A stretch of DNA of 8,050 bases, taken from positions 1-8,050 of the forward strand of contig SKOX01000410.1 of NCBI GenBank assembly GCA_007119835.1. The letters run 5' to 3'. Under the pieces are notes generated by a model. The model ran no database searches. It was given only the letters and a program-made list of their open reading frames with translations, and was not told the DNA's origin. This DNA comes from Paracoccaceae bacterium. Lineage in GTDB: Bacteria > Pseudomonadota > Alphaproteobacteria > Rhodobacterales > Rhodobacteraceae. A program made the translations under genes and the position numbers. Of the stretch, positions 1-4,752 are shown piece by piece (the stretch's first letter is position 1; every line of letters begins with the position of its first letter).

Positions 1-613
1 CGGCCGGCGCCGGCGCCGGCGCGCGCCGCTGGTAAGCGGCCGAGACGTGCGGCAAGGCTTGCGGTAAGCCGGGCTGATCCTTGGCCGGGGCAGGCACGGT
101 AGAAGCCTCCGCCGGGCCTTCCGGCATCGCAGTCGCGCTGACGTCGCGATGAGCGGCCGGCGCCGCACGTCCGCCGGCGGCCTTGATCGCCGCCTCGCGC
201 ACGGTTTCTGCCGCGCGCTCATGACGTCCGCCGACTGCAGGTTCGGCCGCTGGACCGACGGGAGCCGCCTCGGTCCTGGCCGGCGCGACCGCTCCAGCCC
301 CGCCTGCCTCCGGCGTGGAAGGCCTCCGCTGTCCAAGACCGTCGGCGGATCCGAACGGGCGGAGCGAGAGCGCAGCTTGGCCTGTGTCGCCGTCGCGCGA
401 CGGCGCTCCGTTCGGGCGCGGCGGTGTCGGCCGCAGGCGGTGCTGCACATCGGTCAGCCCCTGGCCACGGCGCTGGCCGCGTTGCGCAAGCGCTTCGGCC
501 CGGCGTGCCCGCGCCTCCCGTACCCGCCGCTCCCAGGCGACGGGATCGAGAAGCTGGGACATGCCCGGTTCGTCCTTCCCCTTACGGGGCTCCCGAGATC
601 TCGCCTCGTCCAT
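1..613 (-). CDS. Hypothetical Pro/Ala-rich protein, N-terminal part (runs off left edge)
   Basis: The minus strand is open from an ATG at 613 to the window edge, 204 codons without a stop, so the C-terminus lies outside. I do not recognise the family. The first ~55 residues are highly charged, with an Arg/Glu/Ala-rich, probably helical stretch (WERRVREARARRAEALAQRG) after an LLDPVAW segment. From about residue 60 it becomes a low-complexity Pro/Ala/Gly linker, ending at the edge in alternating Ala-Pro encoded by a GCC/GGC-rich tract. No signal peptide, membrane segment or cysteine is visible, so any folded domain probably lies beyond the window. Two starts are possible: ATG at 613 (GGAG six bases upstream) or ATG at 562 (AAGGGGAAGGA ten bases upstream), the latter giving MSQLLDPVAW. 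Codon use is less extreme than in the neighbours (AGA, TCT, GTA, GGA occur). It follows the FKBP gene on the same strand after 183 bases. Confidence 0.6.
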   Translation of the reverse strand, partial: MDEARSREPRKGKDEPGMSQLLDPVAWERRVREARARRAEALAQRGQRRGQGLTDVQHRLRPTPPRPNGAPSRDGDTGQAALSLRPFGSADGLGQRRPSTPEAGGAGAVAPARTEAAPVGPAAEPAVGGRHERAAETVREAAIKAAGGRAAPAAHRDVSATAMPEGPAEASTVPAPAKDQPGLPQALPHVSAAYQRRAPAPAPA

Positions 614-741
614 CCGTTGCTCCGCTGCGGTTCTCTCGCCGATCTCCGGGACGCCGGTGGGCGCCCGCTGCGGTCCGTTTCTTACGCTACCTGCCTCGAC
701 CCTTACACTAACATTCCCATGACTGCAGCGAAACCGTTGAA

Positions 742-765
742 GCGGCGGCCGCGGACTTCCGCCGC
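742..765 (-). terminator. Possible hairpin terminator after the FKBP gene
   Basis: About 31 bases past the FKBP stop, the minus strand carries GCGGCGG, a 10-base spacer, then CCGCCGC, a perfect 7-bp G/C stem. The bases after it (CTTCAACGGTTT) hold only a broken T run, so this is a weak intrinsic terminator at best. GC-rich DNA makes such stems by chance fairly often. Confidence 0.3.
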
Positions 766-796
766 AGCCTCGCCCAATTTGATCGCGTTACGCGTT

Positions 797-1225
797 TCAG
801 ACGACTTCGACGAGTTCGACGTCGAAGACCAGCTCCCGACCGGCCAGGGGGTGGTTGGCATCGACGGTTACCTCGGCCTCGTCCACGTTGACGACCGTGA
901 GCGGGATCGTGGTGCCGTCCGGGCGCTGGGCCTGGAGCCGCAGGCCGGGTTCGAGATCGATGTGCTCCGGCACCGTGTCGCGCGGAATGGTGCGCACCGC
1001 CTCGGCATGGTGGGGGCCGTAACCCTTTTCCGGCGGGATCGTCACCGTGTTGGTCTCGCCGACGTGCATGCCGGACACCGCATCTTCGAGCCCGCTGATG
1101 ATCTGGCCGGCGCCGATCTGGAACTCGAGCGGCTCGCGTCCGGCGGAAGAGTCGAATTCCACGCCGTCGGGGAAGCGGCCGGTGTAGTGGATGCGAACGG
1201 TGTCGCCGGGGGTGGCTTGTGTCAT
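797..1225 (-). CDS. FKBP-type peptidyl-prolyl cis-trans isomerase (short SlyD/FkpB-like)
   Basis: This encodes a 142-residue cytoplasmic prolyl isomerase and probable folding chaperone. It catalyses cis-trans isomerisation of Xaa-Pro peptide bonds. Visible FKBP signatures are HYTGRFPDGVEFDSS (13-27), the core GAGQIISGLEDAVSGM (38-53) and IPPEKGYG (63-70). An insert-in-flap (IF) segment follows (~71-119), then DANHPLAGR (122-130) and the closing strand LVFDVELVEV (132-141). This order, with IF between IPPEKGYG and ANHPLAG, is that of the SlyD/FkpB subgroup. The Cys/His-rich metal-binding tail of E. coli SlyD is absent: the protein ends right after the last strand and has no cysteine. There is no signal peptide. 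The start at 1225 is chosen because GGAG lies seven bases upstream; the open frame reaches further up to 1660, but that part overlaps the divergent DUF3140 gene and shows no FKBP homology. A candidate promoter lies about 127 bases upstream. Confidence 0.93.
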   Translation of the reverse strand: MTQATPGDTVRIHYTGRFPDGVEFDSSAGREPLEFQIGAGQIISGLEDAVSGMHVGETNTVTIPPEKGYGPHHAEAVRTIPRDTVPEHIDLEPGLRLQAQRPDGTTIPLTVVNVDEAEVTVDANHPLAGRELVFDVELVEVV

Positions 1226-1351
1226 TGGCTGTCTCCGGATCGGTCGGGGATCCTGCCCACGCCGCGCGGCATGCGGATCCAGTTGCGTTCGCTGCGCCGG
1301 ACGACCGACGCCCGGGGCCGTCCACCGGCCCGCGCAGCTCGACTGCAGCAG

Positions 1352-1380
1352 AGTGTAGGCATTGCAAGCGCGAAGGTAAA
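1352..1380 (-). promoter_or_regulatory. Candidate sigma70-type promoter for the FKBP gene
   Basis: Read on the minus strand, TTTACC (1380-1375) and TACACT (1357-1352) are separated by exactly 17 bases, each matching four of six positions of the -35 and -10 consensus. Transcription would start near 1345, leaving a leader of roughly 120 bases. It sits in the divergent gap between the FKBP and DUF3140 genes. Confidence 0.45.
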
Positions 1381-1472
1381 CCGCAGCGCGGCCGCGGGCG
1401 TGCCGGGAGCGGTGCGGAATGCCGCACGTCGAACGCCGGGACGCGTCGCGCGTTGGCGTTTTCATACCGGAC

Positions 1473-1479
1473 AAGGAGG
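1473..1479 (+). promoter_or_regulatory. Ribosome binding site that fixes the DUF3140 start
   Basis: AAGGAGG, a near-perfect anti-16S match, ends five bases before the GTG at 1485. No comparable site precedes the in-frame ATG at 1419. This is the main reason for choosing the GTG. Confidence 0.8.
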
Positions 1480-1484
1480 GGCAG

Positions 1485-1823
1485 GTGGACGAGAGCGAGA
1501 AGCAGGAGATCCGCAAGGCCTTCGAAGACGCGGTCAACATGGCGCCGAAGGAGCTCGAGGAGTGGCTCGCGACGGAGGAGAGCCAGAACGTCGGCTGGAC
1601 GCGCGAGGGCGAGAGCGAGGCGGTCGGGCACCAGTCCGGCCGGCGCATCGTCGAGATCAAGCGGAAGAAGAAGGACGACCTCGACGAGGACGACTACGCG
1701 CACATGAAGAAGGTGGTCGGCTACGTCCGGCGGCATGCGGCCCAGGAAGGGCCGCAGGACGACAAGGAGACCAGCCGCTGGCGGTACTCGCTGATGAACT
1801 GGGGGCACGACCCGCTGAAGTGA
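1485..1823 (+). CDS. DUF3140 domain protein
   Basis: This 112-residue protein of unknown function matches what I know of the DUF3140 family along its whole length. Conserved-looking blocks are FEDAVNMAPKELEEWLATEES (13-33), GHQSGRRIVEI (48-58), a Lys-rich stretch (59-63), DDYAHMKKVVGYVRRH (69-84) and RWRYSLMNWGHDP (98-110) at the C-terminus. It is very hydrophilic, with no signal peptide or membrane segment, so it is probably cytoplasmic; the mixed acidic/basic patches could suit nucleic-acid or protein binding, which is inference. The GTG at 1485 has AAGGAGG five bases upstream and gives the short length usual for the family. The longer frame from ATG 1419 adds 22 residues without homology or ribosome binding site. 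It is divergent from the FKBP gene and convergent with the small ORF at 2009-2182. Confidence 0.85.
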   Translation: MDESEKQEIRKAFEDAVNMAPKELEEWLATEESQNVGWTREGESEAVGHQSGRRIVEIKRKKKDDLDEDDYAHMKKVVGYVRRHAAQEGPQDDKETSRWRYSLMNWGHDPLK

Positions 1824-1953
1824 GGCGATGCCGCATCCGGCGCGCGGGTTCTGCGGTGCAAGCCCGAGCAGGTGCTTTATTCGGAACGGTGCCGAGCTTT
1901 CCGGCGTATCCCGCCGCCAGAGGTCGGGCGTCCGTGATCAGGGCATCGAGGCG

Positions 1954-1995
1954 GCGGCCGCAGCCAGTTCGGCCGCCTTGAGGCGCTGCGGCCGC
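1954..1995. repeat. 11-bp inverted repeat in the convergent gap, possible shared terminator
   Basis: GCGGCCGCAGC (1954-1964) and its exact reverse complement GCTGCGGCCGC (1985-1995) flank a 20-base loop. The element lies between the DUF3140 stop (1823) and the stop of the small minus-strand ORF (2009), where a bidirectional terminator would be expected. There is no T tract on either strand, so rho-independent function is uncertain. Apart from this the gap 1824-2008 shows nothing I can assign. Confidence 0.35.
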
Positions 1996-2008
1996 TCAGG
2001 CGTCGCGG

Positions 2009-2182
2009 TCAGTCGTCCCGGTCGGGCAGGCGGTCGTCGTCCGGGCGGGCAGGGCGCTCCACCTTGTCGAAGCCCTTGCCGCCGCCGGGGCCGAGATCGT
2101 CGAGGCTGCCGTACTGGCCCTTCGACTCCTCGTCTGCCTTGTCCTTCTCGGGCTTGCCGGACGCCTTGTCCTTGTCGCTCAT
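2009..2182 (-). CDS. Small charged, probably disordered protein downstream of uvrD
   Basis: This encodes 57 residues with no family I recognise. The first half is packed with Lys, Asp and Glu (MSDKDKASGKPEKDK start). The middle holds a YGSLDDLGPGGGKGFDKVERP block, and the tail is Arg/Asp/Pro-rich. There is no cysteine, tryptophan or hydrophobic core, so an intrinsically disordered cytoplasmic peptide is likely. The start at 2182 is strongly favoured: AAGGAG lies seven bases upstream. The frame reaches an ATG at 2215, but the 11 extra residues lack a ribosome binding site. It begins 78 bases after the uvrD stop on the same strand and may share its transcript. An 8-bp inverted repeat lies immediately upstream of the ribosome binding site. 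That it is a real gene rests on the site, context and non-random composition. Confidence 0.62.
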   Translation of the reverse strand: MSDKDKASGKPEKDKADEESKGQYGSLDDLGPGGGKGFDKVERPARPDDDRLPDRDD

Positions 2183-2189
2183 CGTGGCT

Positions 2190-2195
2190 CTCCTT
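2190..2195 (-). promoter_or_regulatory. Ribosome binding site of the small charged ORF
   Basis: AAGGAG on the minus strand ends seven bases before the ATG at 2182. It decides between this ATG and the one at 2215, and is the strongest evidence that the small ORF is translated. Confidence 0.7.
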
Positions 2196-2237
2196 GTTGT
2201 CCCGCCATGGAACACGATCCGCCGGACGAGGACAACA
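2195..2237. repeat. 8-bp inverted repeat between uvrD and the small ORF
   Basis: TGTTGTCC (2195-2202) and GGACAACA (2230-2237) are exact reverse complements around a 27-base loop. On the minus strand the second arm abuts the AAGGAG ribosome binding site, sharing one base with it. It could be a weak attenuating or translation-modulating hairpin, or chance. Confidence 0.35.
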
Positions 2238-2260
2238 GGGCGCGACGGGCGACGGCCGCG

Positions 2261-4609
2261 TCAGAAGGGTACGTCCTCTGCGGTCGTGACGAAGCGTGCG
2301 ACAACATGCTTCGAGCCCGCCTTGTCGAAGGCGACCGAAAGCTTGTCGCCCTCGACGGCCTCGACGGTGCCGTAGCCGAACTTCTGGTGGAAGACCCGCG
2401 CGCCCGGCTCGTAGGGCGAGACGGCTGAGGCGTCGATCGTCATCGTCCGGGTCTCGCGCGGGGCGCCCATGCCGCGCTCGGTCGCGCGCGACGCCATGCG
2501 GCGCCAGCCGGGCGAGTTGTAGACATCGCCCCGAGCGGCAACGTCGGCGAGGGTGGAGGGCGCCGCGCTAAGGCCGCCGCCGTAGAGGCCGGGCGGGGTC
2601 AGCACCTCGACATGCGCCTCGGGCAGCTCGTCGACGAAGCGCGAGGGCATCGCCGACTGCCACTGGTTGTAGATGCGCCGGTTCGCCGCGAACGAGATGG
2701 TGCAGAGCCGCTGGGCGCGGGTGATGCCGACATACGCCAGCCGGCGCTCCTCCTCGAGGCCCTTCAGCCCGCTCTCGTCCATCGCGCGCTGCGACGGGAA
2801 AAGGCCGTCCTCCCAGCCGGGCAGGAAGACGCAGGGAAACTCGAGGCCCTTCGCGGCGTGCAGGGTCATGATCGAGACCTTCTCGGCCGCCTCCTCGGTC
2901 TCGTTGTCCATGACGAGGGCGACGTGCTCGAGGAAACCCTGCAGGTTGTCGAACTCGTCGAGCGCCTTGACGAGCTCCTTGAGGTTCTCGAGCCGGCCCT
3001 GGGCGTCGGGGCTCTTCTCGTTCTGCCACATCGCGGCATAGCCGGACTCGTCGAGGATCGCCTCGGAGAGCGCGACGTGGTCGGCGCCCTCGCGCACCTG
3101 GGCGTGCCAGCGGTCGAAGTCGGCGACGAGCGCGCCCAGGCTCCCGCGCGCCTTCGCCGGCAGGCCGCCGTCCCGCGCGATCAGGCGGGCGGCGTCGAGG
3201 GGCGAGACCTCGTGCTCGCGCGCGGTGCGGTTGATCTCCTGCACAGCCTTGTCGCCGAGGCCGCGTCTGGGCGTGTTCACGATGCGCTCGAAGGCAAGGC
3301 CGTCCTCGGGCGAGACGGCGACGCGGAAATACGCCATCGCGTCGCGGATTTCCTGCCGCTCGTAGAAGCGCGGGCCGCCGATGACGCGGTAGGGCAGGCC
3401 GATGGTCAGGAACCGGTCCTCGAAGGCGCGCATCTGATGGGTGGCGCGCACGAGGATCGCCATGCCGTCGGGCGAGAGCGGGTCGAGGCCGCGCGAGCCG
3501 CGCGACAGCGCCTCGATCTCCTCGCCGATCCAGCGGGCCTCCTCCTCGCCGTCCCAGTGGCCGATCAGCCGGACCTTCTCGCCGCCCTCGGCCTCGGTCC
3601 ACAGCGTCTTGCCGAGGCGGCTCGCGTTCGCGGCGATCACGCCCGAGGCGGCGGCGAGGATGTGCGACGTCGAGCGGTAGTTCTGCTCGAGCCGGATCAC
3701 CGTGGCGCCGGGGAAGTCCTTCTCGAAGCGCAGGATGTTGCCGACCTCGGCGCCGCGCCAGCCGTAGATCGACTGGTCGTCGTCGCCGACGCAGGCGACG
3801 TTGCGGTGGCCTGCCGCCAGCAGCCGCAGCCAGAGATACTGGGCGACGTTGGTGTCCTGGTACTCGTCGACGAGGATGTAGCGGAACCAGCGCTGGTACT
3901 TCTCGAGCACGTCCGGGTGGGCCTGGAGGATGCCGAGGACGTGCAGCAGCAGGTCTCCGAAGTCGCAGGCGTTGAGCGTGCGCAGCCGCTCCTGGTAGGC
4001 GGCGTAGAGCTCGGTGCCGCGGTGGGCGAAGGCGTGCGCCTCGGACGAGGGCACCTTCTCGGGCGTGAGCGCGCGGTTCTTCCAGCCGTCGATCAGGCCC
4101 GCGAGGTGGCGCGGCGGCCAGCGCTTCTCGTCGATGTTCGCGGCCTGGACGAGCTGGCGCAAGAGGCGGAGCTGGTCGTCGGTGTCGAGAATGGTGAAGT
4201 TCGACTTGAGCCCGGCGAGCTCGGCGTGGCGGCGCAGGAGCTTGGTCGAGAGCGCGTGAAACGTGCCGAGCCACGGCATGCCCTCGACGACGCCGCCGAC
4301 GAGACTGCCGATGCGGTGCTTCATCTCGCGCGCCGCCTTGTTGGTGAAGGTGACGGCGAGGATCTCGTTGGGGCGGGCGCGGCCGGTGTTGAGCAGGTGG
4401 GCGATGCGGGTGGTCAGTGCCCGGGTCTTGCCGGTGCCGGCGCCGGCGAGCACCAGCACGGGGCCGTCGAGCGCCTCGACCGCGGCGCGCTGGGCCGGGT
4501 TGAGGTCGTCGAGATAGGGCGCGGGACGCGCGGCCATCGCCCGCATGGACAGGGGCGTGCGGGCGGCCGCGGCGAAGGCATCGGCCTCTTCCTCGAAGGC
4601 GTTCGTCAT
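2261..4609 (-). CDS. uvrD: UvrD/PcrA-type superfamily 1A DNA helicase
   Basis: This encodes a 782-residue 3'-5' ATP-dependent DNA helicase acting in nucleotide excision and mismatch repair and in clearing stalled complexes. The SF1A motifs appear in order: Q-motif LNPAQ (36-40), Walker A GAGTGKT (56-62), motif Ia TFTNKAAREM (87-96), Walker B LVDEYQDT (246-253), motif III GDDDQSIYGWRGA (275-287), motif IV QNYRS (309-313), motif V MTLHAAKGLEF (581-591) and motif VI RRLAYVGITRA (622-632). Residues ~735-782 (ARVFHQKFGYGTVEAVEGDKL onward) form the small C-terminal Tudor-like domain by which UvrD/PcrA contacts RNA polymerase. All catalytic motifs are intact and the length is usual for UvrD (pcrA is the Gram-positive name). 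The ~20-residue N-terminal lead-in is untypical and no Shine-Dalgarno precedes the ATG at 4609. ATG codons at residues 22 and 25 are alternatives, also without one. A GTTC-N7-GTTC LexA-type element lies 43 bases upstream. Confidence 0.96.
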   Translation of the reverse strand: MTNAFEEEADAFAAAARTPLSMRAMAARPAPYLDDLNPAQRAAVEALDGPVLVLAGAGTGKTRALTTRIAHLLNTGRARPNEILAVTFTNKAAREMKHRIGSLVGGVVEGMPWLGTFHALSTKLLRRHAELAGLKSNFTILDTDDQLRLLRQLVQAANIDEKRWPPRHLAGLIDGWKNRALTPEKVPSSEAHAFAHRGTELYAAYQERLRTLNACDFGDLLLHVLGILQAHPDVLEKYQRWFRYILVDEYQDTNVAQYLWLRLLAAGHRNVACVGDDDQSIYGWRGAEVGNILRFEKDFPGATVIRLEQNYRSTSHILAAASGVIAANASRLGKTLWTEAEGGEKVRLIGHWDGEEEARWIGEEIEALSRGSRGLDPLSPDGMAILVRATHQMRAFEDRFLTIGLPYRVIGGPRFYERQEIRDAMAYFRVAVSPEDGLAFERIVNTPRRGLGDKAVQEINRTAREHEVSPLDAARLIARDGGLPAKARGSLGALVADFDRWHAQVREGADHVALSEAILDESGYAAMWQNEKSPDAQGRLENLKELVKALDEFDNLQGFLEHVALVMDNETEEAAEKVSIMTLHAAKGLEFPCVFLPGWEDGLFPSQRAMDESGLKGLEEERRLAYVGITRAQRLCTISFAANRRIYNQWQSAMPSRFVDELPEAHVEVLTPPGLYGGGLSAAPSTLADVAARGDVYNSPGWRRMASRATERGMGAPRETRTMTIDASAVSPYEPGARVFHQKFGYGTVEAVEGDKLSVAFDKAGSKHVVARFVTTAEDVPF

Positions 4610-4652
4610 GGCCGCATGATTAACGCCGGCGCGGCGAAAAGCAAAGCCTCCG

Positions 4653-4667
4653 GTTCCGGGAATGTTC
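4653..4667. promoter_or_regulatory. Candidate LexA (SOS) box, GTTC-N7-GTTC
   Basis: GTTC at 4653-4656, seven bases, then GTTC at 4664-4667 exactly match the direct-repeat LexA operator described for Alphaproteobacteria. It lies 43 bases upstream of the uvrD ATG and 85 bases upstream of the divergent antiporter ATG. uvrD is LexA-controlled in E. coli, so SOS control of uvrD is the simplest reading. Binding is inferred from the sequence alone. Confidence 0.6.
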
Positions 4668-4701
4668 GGGTCGTGAGGCCCGGCTCTTGAGGCAGGTCAA
4701 G

Positions 4702-4729
4702 TTGCAACTGGCCGCCGGACGGCTAAGAG
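4702..4729 (+). promoter_or_regulatory. Weak candidate promoter for the antiporter gene
   Basis: TTGCAA (4702-4707), a 16-base spacer and TAAGAG (4724-4729) lie 23 bases ahead of the antiporter ATG, giving a leader of roughly 17 bases that still includes the ribosome binding site. Consensus matches are 4/6 and 3/6. The -35 element falls inside the perfect palindrome AGTTGCAACT (4700-4709), a possible operator. Confidence 0.35.
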
Positions 4730-4752
4730 GGAGGTGTATCACAGGAGGCGAC

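Noticed and set aside
1..30. GC-only tract of CCGGCG repeats at the left edge, possible repeat element or Z-DNA
   Set aside because: On the minus strand it simply encodes the Ala-Pro run of the left-edge protein; nothing further supports a separate element.
708..722. ATG on the minus strand at 722-705 as a start for the left-edge gene
   Set aside because: It opens a frame of only a few codons ending in TAA, in a different frame from the left-edge protein.
708..1808. 366-codon minus-strand frame spanning FKBP and DUF3140
   Set aside because: It overlaps both well-supported genes in other frames and reads as Arg/Pro/Ala low-complexity sequence.
149..1981. 610-codon plus-strand open frame across the left third
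   Set aside because: It runs antisense to the left-edge gene and the FKBP gene and out of frame through the DUF3140 gene. The translation is Arg/Ala/Gly-rich with no recognisable domain, a GC-driven shadow.
2568..4274. 568-codon minus-strand frame inside uvrD
   Set aside because: Same strand but another frame of uvrD; Arg/Pro/Ala-rich translation typical of a shifted frame of a GC-rich gene.
2612..4690. 692-codon plus-strand frame opposite uvrD
   Set aside because: uvrD has every helicase motif intact; this antisense frame has no domain and arises from G/C at uvrD third positions.
4695..4700. Minus-strand TTGACC as a -35 box for uvrD
   Set aside because: At 16-18 bases downstream the sequence is CTCACGA-like, with no acceptable -10 hexamer.
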